Assembly: GCA_011319805.1 (NCBI GenBank)
Contig: SJRY01000117.1
Location: 1 to 64,000 of the forward strand
From: Macrocybe gigantea
Taxonomy: Eukaryota; Basidiomycota; Agaricomycetes; Agaricales; Callistosporiaceae
Direction: 5' to 3'
Length of the DNA stretch: 64,000 nucleotides
How positions within the stretch are numbered: the stretch's first letter is position 1; every line of letters begins with the position of its first letter. Shown here in pieces: positions 34,675 through 44,800 of the stretch. The position numbers were made by a program, and so were the translations under genes. The notes under the pieces are model-generated. The model had not been told where the DNA came from, made no database searches, and saw nothing but the letters and a program-made list of their open reading frames with translations.

Positions 34675-35950
34675 TTGCCTTATCGGGCAGGCGCAACCAT
34701 TCTTCTCTCATACATAGACTTTTTGCTCGCGAGGATCGTCGTAACGCTCTCGTGTCTCTTCTTTATACTTAGATGTTTGGATCTTGGCTCATGCGTTCAT
34801 GAAGATGCTCATGAGCCGACCTACATTCAGAGCGTAGTCCCTTTGACGCGCGAGGACGTGATCTACCAAGATTCTGCAACGCATGCGGGCTTTCGAATCA
34901 TCGGCCCTGGAGTCACAGACGGCGCTCCTTTCACAATTCCAAGAGACTGAGGCTATAGTCCCTAAACAGCCCTCTCTAAACACCGCCTTGCCCAATCAGC
35001 GTACCATGTGGATTTGTGCTCTCTAAGGTGAGATTATATTCTCTAGCATAACGCTACTTGAAGAATATGTTACATCTGCATTCGGACGACCAATCATCAG
35101 CGTTAGCCCAAAAAGCACACTGTATTTATGGCGTGATACGCGAGAGCAAGGGATCTGTGGCAAAACAGCATTCCGAGGCTGGCACACCTTCGGACCGGAC
35201 GGTCGCGGTTAAGCCTCGATATACCATTGGATGGTGACATCGAGATCTTTTGCAGTGAAGGTTCGGTCGACCGTTGTCGTAGTTCTAACGCGTAAGAAGG
35301 GAAGTGCACAGGTACCTGCACCAGCACCGTCGGATCACATCGAGCACCTGAACCCCTATCTCTGCACCGCATCAGCACTGATCGCCAGGGCCCCTAGTCA
35401 TCTCCGTATCTACCATCTCGATTCTCGACCTCCAGCTGAGCAATGTCATGAAAAACACGGAGGAGCACAATGAACTCCATTATGCGACATTGGCGGACCC
35501 CATAAGCATGTTCCACCTCTGTCTTTTCCGCCGCGCCAGTGACCTGTCACCCGTGAGAGGGGCGAAACTCTCGCGTTGAAGGCTGCGTCGATACAAGCAA
35601 CGAATGGCCGGAAGACGCTCACAGAGGGAGGCCCGCCGTGTCCTGTCGTGTTCGACCCCGATGAGGTATGTAAGACGATGAAGTTGGATGCAGAACAGAG
35701 AGAAGCGGACCAGTCTCTAGAGGCGTGATCGGACGTGATCGGCTTTGTGCTAGAAGGATGCATCACTACGAGGAGGCCATAGCATGCGCCAAGAAGCTGA
35801 CGCAGGGTGGATTGGCAGTGGCCGAGTTGGAGGAGGGACAGGCTCAAGCCTTGGACAGCCTGGACGGAGAGGAATGTATGTAATGAACTGAACTGAAAAC
35901 CCCGGCTAATGGATTTAACTAGGTATCCTGTGGTATTGTATTTTATCTGC
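34675..35950 (+). other. Conserved segment between truncated GCP2 and gene F (right arm)
   Basis: Counterpart of 17900-19145. ORFs at 34675-34950 (hydrophobic N-terminus, then TREDVIYQDSATHAGFRIIG) and 35231-35473 (MVTSRSFAVK) look coding-like. Further on are TLALKAASIQATNGRKTL (about 35570-35620) and a C-terminal KKLTQGGLAVAELEEGQAQ ending DGEECM, stop (to 35883). I suspect one old gene but cannot assemble it or name it. Confidence 0.4.
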
Positions 35951-36358
35951 TGTATTTATAGCCAGCCAGCCTCCTATAAGGAACCCCAATCTCACTTCCC
36001 ATCCCGTTGAAGTGATGAAGGGGACCGATGCTAGAAGTCGACGACAGGTCATCCTTCGACCTTAGCCAGTGCGCTGCGTCCTCACAGCTGGTCCATGTCC
36101 TCATATCTAAGTTTGATTGACCTCAGTTCATCGGAGGTCTCAGTGATAAATTTTTTTCCGTTCAACGGTGAGCGACCTCGATAGGGCGGTGTAACATCCA
36201 ACAGCCGTAACACATCAAGGTCTCTCATATTACTCGCTTACGGTGATGAGGAAAAAGTTATACATAAAAGCGCAACAAAACTCGGCATGTAGCTCAAGGC
36301 GAGGAAAGCTGGTTCTTTCTATCCCTCAGGCCAAAAAAAAACAAGCACATTCCTTGAC

Positions 36359-37029
36359 ATGCATTTAGCAGTCCTACTCTTCCTCACTAGCGTTGCGTCC
36401 GCCTATCCCTTGAAGCCCGCGCAGGCAAGTCGACTCGTCCCGCGAGACCAGCCGCAACCACAGTAAGCAACTATGCTTTCCATCATGCCTCTGACGATCA
36501 CCTGTTTTTCTCAACGTTTAGTTGCCTCCATCCCGTGGATGGTCAGAAACTGGTTCTCGCATCCAAACAGGTCATGTACATGGCTAACTGTGCGCTCAAG
36601 CCGGATGCGGTAGGGTTCCTTATTATACAACCCTCCATCCGTTTAGACCAGTTCCGGAAGTCGTGGAGGAACAAGAAAGACGAACCGCCAGAGTGCGTGT
36701 TCCCCAAAGGGCCAGAACTTGGCGAGAAGGGTTTCTGCTTCGTTCTTAAAAGTATAGCGAATCCCCCAGCAAATATACAGCGCACACTTGCCCCCCGGCC
36801 TGCTCAAGGCGATACTGCGCAGCCATCTCCGCATCCGCCTTCCTCACACGGTCCAAATCATCCCAGTGCAGCTCATCCCCCGGCAAATCCACCGCACTCA
36901 GCCGCTCCTCCAAACTCCCAGCATCCACCTCCTCAAGCTCCATATCGATCAGCCTCGACAAATTCTAGCAAAGACTTCCCCACGGCGACAAGCGAAGATT
37001 CTGGCGTGACGTACCCGTTTGCTGGATGA
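36359..37029 (+). CDS. Gene F: small secreted four-cysteine protein, array member
   Basis: Exons 36359-36462 and 36522-37029, 203 residues. The signal peptide MHLAVLLFLTSVASA is followed by YPLKPAQASRLVPRD. Cysteines lie in CLHP, ANC, EPPEC and GFCFVL. The tail is the common type, Pro/Ser/His-rich, ending TSEDSGVTYPFAG; its alternative frame (36788-37009) is open too. It is the right-arm counterpart of gene A, yet the cysteine domains differ at many positions although flanking DNA is nearly identical. It is followed by the conserved 3' flank, the degenerate ORF (about 37200-37340) and the MAPR gene. Confidence 0.87.
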
Positions 37030-37660
37030 CAATAATTTGCACGAGGAATGCGCGACGAAACCACGGGTTTGACGGATTGGAGAAATAGGGGAGTTTTGCG
37101 ATTGTCATGTCACTGAGCTTAGAATAGGTGCATTGCATCCCAGTGAAATGAATATACGTGGGGAGTCATGTAGGCAATAATAAAAACTTCAGTGCGCGCA
37201 CGCCATTCCTCTCGTTCGACGATGTCGGCATTTGCAAGAACGTTGTTCCTGCCGACGATCCCTTCAAGTCTGCTGAGGTCCTTAAGATAGGCGCACTTGT
37301 GTATCGAGACTGGCGTGCAGGACATTATAAACGATCTAGGTATTCTCCAAGATCTCCAAAGACAGGAGGAAACATATGGTAAAGTTTGACCATCACTCCG
37401 CATAGTCAAAGAATACATGCCTAGCGACGCCTTGAATAGTTCCTAGGCAGCACCTTCCCGTGTCTTCTGTGATTGGAACAGCTTGGACGTCGGGTCCCGG
37501 CCAGACAGCTCAATGAAGGTTGGTTTACCCATAGTATAAGCGTTGCTCCACCATTTATACCATTGCTCGGCGTCTAAGCCGCTGCTGTAATCACATTCCT
37601 ACTGCGAGAAAACGTCAGCTGCAGCAACGACCGTACCTCTCTCTGCTCTGCTCTTTCACA

Positions 37661-38173
37661 ATGCAAACTGCTAGAGATGACCTCGCACCCCCCAAGGGCG
37701 ATCCATACACACCGGAAAAGCTGAAGAAATACGACGGATCGAACCCCGATTTGCCGATATACCTCGCTATCAAAGGTCGATCACCTCTCCCGAGCATTCT
37801 CCTCCGTGACTGGCCCGATGAGCTGACGATCACGCTTCAAAGGCACCATTCTCGATGTCACACGAAAGGCCGACACCTATGGCCCCGGAAAGTCATACAA
37901 CATCTTTGCTGGGAAGGACGGATCGAAGGGTCTGGGCAAGTCCAGTCTGAAGCCAGAAGATGCGGTCGCGGACTACAGTGATCTGGATGAGAGTGAGCGC
38001 CGAGTCCTTGACGAGTGGTACAACTTCTTCTCATGAGTGGGTCTGATTCTGCTGCTGCGTTTGAAGGCCTATCGGTCGCCATCACCTCTAGCCAACGCTA
38101 CAACGTTGTCGGCAAAGTCGTGGAGTCTACCGCGACCTCGATGTCTACAGAGTCGAAGCCTACTAGCTCCTAA
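37661..38173 (+). CDS. DAP1/MAPR-type cytochrome b5-like heme-binding protein
   Basis: Members of this family (yeast Dap1, animal PGRMC1) bind heme and support sterol-making cytochrome P450s. Exons 37661-37775 and 37843 onward are clear, with YTPEKLKKYDGSNPD, IYLAIKGTILDVT, the YGPGKSYNIFAGKDGSKGLG heme-pocket region and ESERRVLDEWYNFF. The frame then meets a stop at 38034. The family's C-terminal block RYNVVGKVVES occurs at 38092-38173 behind a good AG acceptor, and the matching donor reads ATGAGT where GTGAGT is expected. With splicing at 38032 the protein would be 128 residues; without it, 102. No N-terminal membrane anchor is visible. Confidence 0.8.
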
Positions 38174-38661
38174 CGATACACAACTGGCAACTGCTCTGAT
38201 TACCGAATTGGATTTGCTCTCAGCCTCCCTCGCGCCCGCTATTGTCTCTGTTGCTGTGTCGTTAAGATTGACATCCAGTTCTTCAATGATTGTTCTGGCT
38301 ACTCTCGAAAGCTCATCGTCGACGAGGAAATTGGCGACCTACATCGGTAACTCACGAATACCTTTGCAACGGAGCGTGCGGACGACACGGATGGTTGGTT
38401 ACAATGGAGTGTAGTTGAGAAAGACATCTCATCAATTCGAAGGGTCCCAACAGCAAACGGCGTTGCAGAGATGATGGAGATGGTCACTCCATGGCACGTA
38501 TTGAATTCAGCTCCTCAGTCTGCTTTTGATATATGTTATCGTCTGGATTTGCTAAGAGCTCCTTTCGGTCATACATTCGACAGAACGAACGGCCTATTGC
38601 AGGGCTGGCCTTTTCTACCATTCAAAGGTTCAAGACAACCAGCCTGTTTGAATACTCCATC

Positions 38662-38740
38662 ATGCATTCCTTCTTTTCCTTGCCTGCATTGCATTCGCTT
38701 ACCCGATGCTAAGAACTGAACACTCGGAAAAGCCTGAACG
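38662..38740 (+). pseudogene. Decayed exon 1 of a secreted-family gene
   Basis: The stretch after ATGCATTCC reads, in a shifted frame, FLLFLACIAFAYPM followed by RTEHSEKPER and a GTAAGG donor at 38741. This matches the signal-peptide exon of the array with a small deletion after the ATG. No cysteine exon follows. Confidence 0.6.
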
Positions 38741-38799
38741 GTAAGGCACATCCCTTTTTGCGTTTTACGTCCATGTGCCGCTCAGCTGTTCTAGCCGCG

Positions 38800-39470
38800 T
38801 TAACGGAGTAACGTCCGAGCGTACTGCCTTACCGCCAGTTCCAGTCTGGCTGTCTCTGCACCGTCCTAGCTCCTCACCGCAGCCCGCCCTAGCTCCATCG
38901 CCACCCCGACCCGTTATCCTCCACGTCGTGTGTTCTCTATCATGGCGCATCTTCATGGCGACTGTTTTTTTTTTGAATATACGTCAGGGCGGTGGATGTA
39001 AGTTTAATACATGTTATTCTATGCGGTATATGCGTGTAATTTAATATCTTCAGCTTCAACTGTCTTTGACGTCGATGAGCGGAGTCCGTCAATCAGATCC
39101 TTGATGATATCGTCTGCATAGAAAAACTAGCCGAGGGTAGGTTTAACCGTACTTTCATCATTACCATGCGCAGTGGCCTCCGAACGGCAGGACGTACCTG
39201 GCTACGATTCCCAAGTGCTTCGACGGCGGCTCTGTTCACATTATCATGAGAATGAGGCTATGTCCCTAAACAGCGCTCTCCAAACTGCGGTTCGTCCAAT
39301 CAGCGTAGCATGTGCACTTGTGCTCTCTAAGAGGTGAGACTGTACTTTCTAGCATAACGCTATTTGTTACATCTGCATTCGGACGACCAATCATCAGCAT
39401 TGGCCCATGAAGCGCAGCGTATTTACGGCGTGATACGCGAGAGCTGCCCATTCCTTTCCATCCCCTTGAA
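38800..39470. other. Spacer made of array-derived pieces
   Basis: 38820-39040 resembles 29940-30120, and 39230-39460 is a third, diverged copy of part of the GCP2-upstream segment (compare 34950-35160). Nothing here supports a gene. Confidence 0.5.
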
Positions 39471-39580
39471 GTGATATCAGCAGACGGCGTCTTGCTAATC
39501 TGATGTGAGCAAATATTTATTCTGTGGCGATCTCCCCAGACGGTAAGTCTGACCGACCTCAGTTCATCGGAGGCCTCAGT

Positions 39581-39801
39581 TGTTGGAATACGACCGTGAC
39601 GCCAATGTCACTTGTTATGCCGATGCTGCGCCCAGCCGCCATCCGCTGGCTAAAATAAAAGGAAGAAATTTTTTATTTACTAATTTAGAGTACAAACTGT
39701 GTATTTAAGCACCCGAAAATCATAGAGTACGGGCGCGCGTTTGCCCACCCGCCAATCGTCTCTCTTCGTTGCCGCGTCGTCATCCTCGGCTAATTTTATC
39801 A
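39581..39801 (+). mobile_element. Solo LTR inserted in the promoter region of gene G
   Basis: A 221-bp insertion beginning TGTTGG and ending TTATCA, with TCAGT directly repeated on both sides (39576-39580 and 39802-39806). The otherwise near-identical upstream region of gene I (about 43427-43440) has the uninterrupted sequence with one TCAGT. TG...CA ends, a 5-bp duplication and a TATTTAAG box inside fit a solo LTR of an element unrelated to the Ty3/gypsy copies in this window. Confidence 0.8.
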
Positions 39802-39830
39802 TCAGTGGTAGACTTTGTTCCGTTGGTGAG

Positions 39831-39911
39831 CGACCTCGTTGTTAGGTCGATGTAACGCATCAAGGCCTCTCATATCACTCGCTTACAGTGATGAGGAACA
39901 AGTTATAAAAG
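39831..39911 (+). promoter_or_regulatory. Promoter of gene G
   Basis: A perfect CGACCT-N7-AGGTCG inverted repeat at 39831-39849 and TATAAAAG at 39904, 120 bp before the ATG. The solo LTR ends 30 bp upstream of the inverted repeat. Confidence 0.6.
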
Positions 39912-40023
39912 CGCAACAAAACTTCGGTAGTGCGGTTCAAGGCAACGAAAGCTGGTTCTTTCTATCCTTCAGGCCAAAAAAAAAAACGACAACAACAGGC
40001 ACATTCCTCCTGATCATACAGAG

Positions 40024-40424
40024 ATGCATTTAGCATTCCTCCTCTTCCTCGCTGGCGTTGCATCCGCATATCCCATGAATCCTAAGGATGAATCCTTCGC
40101 AGCACATGTGCGCCCAGGACAGTAAGTGCCCATGATTTCCATATTACCTCTAATGCTCACATATTTCTCTCGGCGTTTAGTTGTTTCCATCCCGTGAACG
40201 GTCAGGTACCAGTCGTCGGTGCCAGGGGGCGTGAATACCTGGCCCGATGTGCCACCAGGCCGCATGCGGTAGGGTGGCTTCCTCAACGACCTGGCATGTC
40301 CTTGAGAGATTACAGGAAAATCTGGATGGACCACGGAAGCGAACCCACCGAGTGTTTGTTCCCCGACCCCAACCTCCCACACGCTGAGGTGTTAGGTTTC
40401 TGCTTCGTTCTCCCATATCACTAG
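40024..40424 (+). CDS. Gene G: small secreted four-cysteine protein, short array member
   Basis: Exons 40024-40121 and 40181-40424, 113 residues. The signal peptide MHLAFLLFLAGVASA is followed by YPMNPKDESF and a shorter propeptide. Cysteines lie in CFHP, ARC, EPTEC and GFCFVL. The protein stops at LPYH, directly after the fourth cysteine, so it consists of the cysteine domain alone. From promoter through exon 1 it is almost identical to gene I, while exon 2 is very different. A decayed tail lies downstream. Confidence 0.83.
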
Positions 40425-40439
40425 ACCATTGTGGTAGCA

Positions 40440-41227
40440 AAGAGTACTCGCCTCAGCTCCCTCCTTTCCTCCCCCTCAGCTCAGAATTCCCAATGGTCCG
40501 TGGAGATCGTCATGAAAGTCAGACGCTAGGTTGAACACCTCCCGTGCTTGGATGATCCGCGCTGGTGGTTCAGCAGTCGCGTTCGCAAATTGATCTCCAT
40601 GCTACGGTCGAGAGTTCCCGAGTCATTCCTGACTAGAGCGGCATATCTTCCATTGATCCAAATGTTTTTGTCTGAGGTTAACTGTATCCTCTTTTTCCTA
40701 TCTCACCGTTCTCTATTTACGTGGTCTGTATGAACATCCTGAATACAATCTCTGCTGGGCTCAAGTTCCAGCCCTACTACTCTCTAAGTCTGATGGAATC
40801 TGCGGGGCGCTTTCAGGACGCCAAAATCATTCGAACACGTCGGACATAACTGACTTTCGAGGACGACCAAGGACCCTCTCCGCTGCTCTCACACCGTAGC
40901 ATCCGTGGCAAATCAACCACACTCAAAACTCCCGGCCTACACCTGGTCGCTACATCCGCCTCCTGAAGCCATTTCTGCACGCCCACATGCCTCACTAACC
41001 TCTGCCACTCCCGCCCCCATGAGTGAACTCCACGCGCCTCCTCGACCCATTCTCTCTTCCCGCCTCTACATTACGGGCCTCTGAACCCACCTCTGCAGGC
41101 AGTGCATCCGTCATATGAACCAACGTCGTCACTGCCGCGAGGTGCCACACCTCCTGGGTTCTACGAGAATGCCTTGTTCTCGCATCCAAGCTGTTATTCT
41201 CTCTGGTACCCATTTCCTCAACAATGA
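40440..41227 (+). pseudogene. Out-of-frame tail remnant after gene G
   Basis: The end of this stretch (about 41020-41227) matches the tails behind D and I: a Pro-rich part, then FYENALFSHPS and WYPFPQQ, stop. It is separated from gene G by stops and about 600 bp of unclear DNA. It suggests that G once had, or recombined away from, the third tail type. Confidence 0.5.
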
Positions 41228-41936
41228 TAAGCTTACACCTCTTCAGTACAATGCGCTGTGCTAGCTGAACTACTCACTTTCGGCCAAGATCAGCATGCCG
41301 TTCGAGACAGCGTGGCGGACGACGGCACCAGGCAGTGACTTGGCATCGTTGGCGGCCAGTCAACCACAGACAGTGGCAGACACGGAGGCACTTCTCGAGT
41401 GAGCAATGCTTGGAGGAAGGCTAGTTGTACTATTGTCTCCAGGCAGATGCTCATAAACTGATATGCTTGACCAAGATATCTGCATAGTGCATCAGCATAC
41501 TTGTGGTCAGAGCTGTAGAAGGCAGGATCCAGTCGGGCAACTGAAAAGGTGGAAATCTAAAGATAATATAGCCTCAGTATCTCGTAGAGTACTTAGCCTA
41601 CTGTAAATACCTAAAGATGATATACTAAGGTCTTTTAGTGATAGAATAGTGAATATAACAAAGGAACTCACGCCTCAGTATCTACGGAAATTTTGCCTAT
41701 GGTTACATAATGCCGGTAGCAACGGTGCGGCATCAATCAGGTCTCCCGGGCTGATCAACCTCAGTTCATCAGAGGCGACCTCAATTCATCGGAGGACTAC
41801 TCTCATATCACTCGCTTACAGTGATGAGAAAAAGATTATAAAAGCGTAACAAGACTTGGAAGTGTGGCTCGAGGAAAGGAGAGCTGGTTCTTTCTAACCT
41901 TCAGGCGAGGAAAAAAAAACAAGTGCATTCCCTGAC
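41228..41936. other. Spacer and promoter region of gene H
   Basis: Repeat spacer (41310-41500 resembles 24640-24830), an AT-rich unique stretch at about 41540-41710, and the family promoter with TATAAAAGCG near 41838. The inverted repeat is reduced to a half site (GCGACCTC near 41774). No gene is seen. Confidence 0.5.
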
Positions 41937-42517
41937 ATGCGTTTAGCACTGCCACTCTTCCTGGCTGGCATTGCGTCCGCCTATCCCTTGAAGCCTGCGC
42001 AGGAAAGTCGACTCGTCCCGCGAGATCTGCCGCCAGGACAGTAAGCAACTATGCATTCTATCATGCCTCTGATGCTGACCTATTCCTCTCTACGTTTAGT
42101 TGCTTCCGAGCCATCGACGGTGTGCGACCGACCCTCTTACATGGAATGGTCATGCGCTTGGGCACATGTGCGGGCAAGCCGGGTGCGGTAGGGTGGCTTA
42201 CGCAAACCTCTCAGACTATGAAGGAGTTGAAGGACACGTGGGCGAACGGCGAAAGCGACCCCCATGAGTGTTTTCACCCCAAGGCAGCATACAGTGGCAA
42301 CAAGTTGGGTTACTGCTTCGTTCTTAAAAATGCAGCTCCTTCCCAGGCCAATCCACCGCACCCAGTCGCCCCTCAAAACTCCCAGCATTCACCCGGAAAG
42401 CCACATCCGCTTCTTCAAGTTCCACATCGACCGGCCTCGCCACCGCCCGAGTTCTACGAGAATGACTTGCACACGCATATGACCAAGTATACTAACTGGG
42501 GGTTTCCATCTCGTTAA
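41937..42517 (+). CDS. Gene H: small secreted four-cysteine protein, array member
   Basis: Exons 41937-42040 and 42100-42517, 173 residues. Start codon context ATGCGT, signal peptide MRLALPLFLAGIASA then YPLKPAQESRLVPRD. Cysteines lie in CFRA, GTC, PHEC and GYCFVL. The Pro-rich tail ends in a different motif, TKYTNWGFPSR, shared only with gene J, so H and J form a tail subgroup. The 3' flank with AATAATAAAAATTTCAG (about 42700) is the family type. Confidence 0.85.
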
Positions 42518-42719
42518 CAACAATAACTTGCACGAAGAGTACGCGACGTGACCTGCAGGTTTACGGATTAGAGAAATAGGGTTTGCCTCCGACCATTGTC
42601 AGGACATTATTGCTGTTTAGAATGGGTGCATTGCGTCCCCTGAAATGAATATACGTGGGAGTCGTGTAAAGGTCAAATAAAAATGATGGAATACAAAAAT
42701 AATAAAAATTTCAGTATGT

Positions 42720-42990
42720 GCAGGCCATCATCTCGTTCAAAGATGTCGTCGCTCTCTGGAACGCCGTTCCGGCTGACGATCCCTTCAAGTCTGCCGATGT
42801 CCTCAAGATCCTAAACGCACACTTCTGTATCGACGCTGGCATGCATGTCATTATAAAGGATGTAGTCGATCCCTCAGTAAGTGGTATTCTTTAAGAGGCC
42901 GCGACGGGCAGCAAGAAGCTGAAGGAGGATGGATTGGCGGCGGCCGAGTCGGAAGAGGAAGGGGTCCAGATTGCGGCCCACTGGACGGCA
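42720..42990 (+). pseudogene. Degenerate downstream ORF, ADDPFKSA type (copy after gene H)
   Basis: The best preserved copy: SFKDVVALWNAVPADDPFKS, then ADVLKILNAHFCIDAGM and DVVDPSVSGIL before a stop, followed by the KKLKEDGLAAAESEEE block. It has no obvious start codon or splice structure. Confidence 0.5.
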
Positions 42991-43647
42991 TGGATCGAAC
43001 TGAAGACGCTCAGCCATGGGCTTTCGCTGGACATTAGAATGTATTTGCGACCCCCTTTTTTAGACTGTTTAAGCTAACCGATGTTCAGAACACGATTAAA
43101 TCACTTTGATCAGACCCTGCATGTTCAGAACGTGTTTAGCCGATGTTCAGAAAAAATGCCTTGCAAATACACTCTATTCCATGGTGTCATATTTTATCCG
43201 CTGCATTTGTAGCATAAGAACCCCCATTCCTTCCGCATCCCCTTGAAGTAATGTCAGCAGACAGGTATCTTGCCAACTGCACCATTGTTCTCCGGGCAGA
43301 TACTCGTAAACCGAGATACATCTGCCTGGTGCGTCGGCATAATGTAGAACATCACAGAATAAATATTTGCTCGCATCAGGTCTCCCAAGATGGTAAGTCT
43401 GACCGACCTCAGTTCATCGGAGGCCTCAGTGGTAGACTTTGTTCCGTTGGTGAGCGACCTCATTGTTAGGTCGATGTAACGCATCAAGGCCTCTCATATC
43501 ACTCGCTTACAGTGATGAGGAACAAGTTATAAAAGCGCAACAAAACTTCGGTAGTGCGGTTCAAGGCAACGAAAGCTGGTTCTTTCTATCCTTCAGGCCA
43601 AAAAAAAAAACGACAACAACAGGCACATTCCTCCTGATCATACAGAG
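42991..43647. other. Spacer and promoter region of gene I
   Basis: A short direct repeat of GATGTTCAGAA-like units at about 43080-43160, then the family promoter: inverted repeat CGACCT-N7-AGGTCG at 43455-43473 (one base changed in the spacer) and TATAAAAGCG near 43529. From about 43430 to 43730 it is almost identical to 39801-40105. Confidence 0.6.
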
Positions 43648-44138
43648 ATGCATTTAGCATTCCTCCTCTTCCTCGCTGGCGTTGCATCCGCATATCCCAT
43701 GAACCCTAAGGAGGGATCCTTCGCAGCGCATGTGCGCCCAGGACAGTAAGTGCCCATGCTTTCCATATTACCTCTGACGTTCACCTGTTACTCTCAATGT
43801 TTAGTTGCTTCCATCCCGTGCACGGTCAGCAACCGATGCTCAATCCCGATACACCCATAAGCGCGGCTGATTGTGCAGCCAAGCCGCATGCGGTAGGGTG
43901 GCTTCCGCCGCCGCCTTCCATCTCTTTGAAAGAGTACAAGGCATTGTGGCTGGACAGGGGAGATGGAGGCGAACCCACTGAGTGTCTGTCGCCCGGCACG
44001 ATACCCGGTCAGATGTTGGGTTACTGTTTCGTTCTTGATAGTAAAGCAGGTTCCGCGGCGAATCAAGCTCAACCTGGATCGCAACATACGCATGTTCGAG
44101 CCATTGCTCCGCACCCGCCTTCGTCCCCCTCACACTAA
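43648..44138 (+). CDS. Gene I: small secreted four-cysteine protein, array member
   Basis: Exons 43648-43745 and 43805-44138, 143 residues. Exon 1 nearly equals that of gene G (signal peptide then YPMNPKEGSF). Cysteines lie in CFHP, ADC, EPTEC and GYCFVL. The tail is short (AANQAQPGSQ to PSSPSH). The following 200 bp (to 44342) still encode, in other frames, the third tail type ending FYENVLFSHSS and WCPTPQ, so the present stop seems to result from a frame change. Confidence 0.8.
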
Positions 44139-44519
44139 CATCCGCCACTCCCGCACCCACGAATTAACTCCGCCGCGCCAGCACCTCGTTCACCCTCCCG
44201 CCTCCACAGTACCCACCTCTGCATGTAGTGCATCCGTCCAGCCTGGTCACCGCCGCGAGGCGCCACACCTCCCGGTTCTACGAGAATGTCCTGTTCTCGC
44301 ATTCAAGTGCGTATTATTTCTGGTGCCCAACTCCTCAATAATGAAGCTGCAAGCAAACAGAACGTATGATGAAACCACAGGGTTTACGGATTGGAGAAAT
44401 AGGGGGTTTTGCCTCCGACGATTGTCAAGCGATTGTGGGGTCATTATGGGAGTTTAGAATGGGTGCATTGTGTCCCAGTGAAGTGAATATACGTGGGCAG
44501 TCATGTAAGAATGATAGAA

Positions 44520-44800
44520 TACAGCAATAATAAAAATTTCAATGCATGCAGGCCATTCCTCTCATTCGACGATGTTGGCGTTTGCAAGAACGCTGTGTCG
44601 GCCGACGATCCCTTCAACTCTGTCGACGTCCTCAAGATCCCAAAGGCACACTTGTACATCGACGCTGGCGTGTAGCACATCATAAGCAACGTAGACAGTC
44701 CGGTCGCGAGAGGTATTCTCCAAAAGGCCGTGAGACGATAGATTGGCGCACTGGCTATTGGACGACATGGATGAAGAGGAATATGTGTGATGAATCGAAC
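44520..44800 (+). pseudogene. Degenerate downstream ORF, ADDPFKSA type (copy after gene I)
   Basis: Reads SFDDVGVCKNAVSADDPFNS and VDVLKIPKAHLYIDAGV, then a stop; the second block (DDMDEEEYV) is shortened. It was duplicated with the array. Confidence 0.45.

Larger units (their letters stand above)
33140..38017. repeat. Right arm of the ~5-kb inverted duplication
   Basis: Reverse-orientation copy of 15743-20678: truncated GCP2, conserved spacer, gene F, degenerate ORF and MAPR gene. At the inner end only CCGATTG is shared at the junction with the flank of gene E, so the join has little homology. This arm keeps the complete MAPR gene, while the left arm keeps complete GCP2. Confidence 0.88.

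Noticed and set aside
38150..38487. Possible minus-strand gene (ORF starting MTISIISAT, then a helical stretch VANFLVDDELSRVARTII) overlapping the MAPR 3' end
   Set aside because: The frame is coding-like and a GT-AG intron can be drawn, but it overlaps the likely last MAPR exon, no domain is recognised and no clear stop or start context exists.
39839..43657. Identical 64-codon ORFs upstream of and overlapping exon 1 of genes G and I
   Set aside because: They run through promoter and leader in another frame. Identity reflects the recent duplication, not coding constraint.
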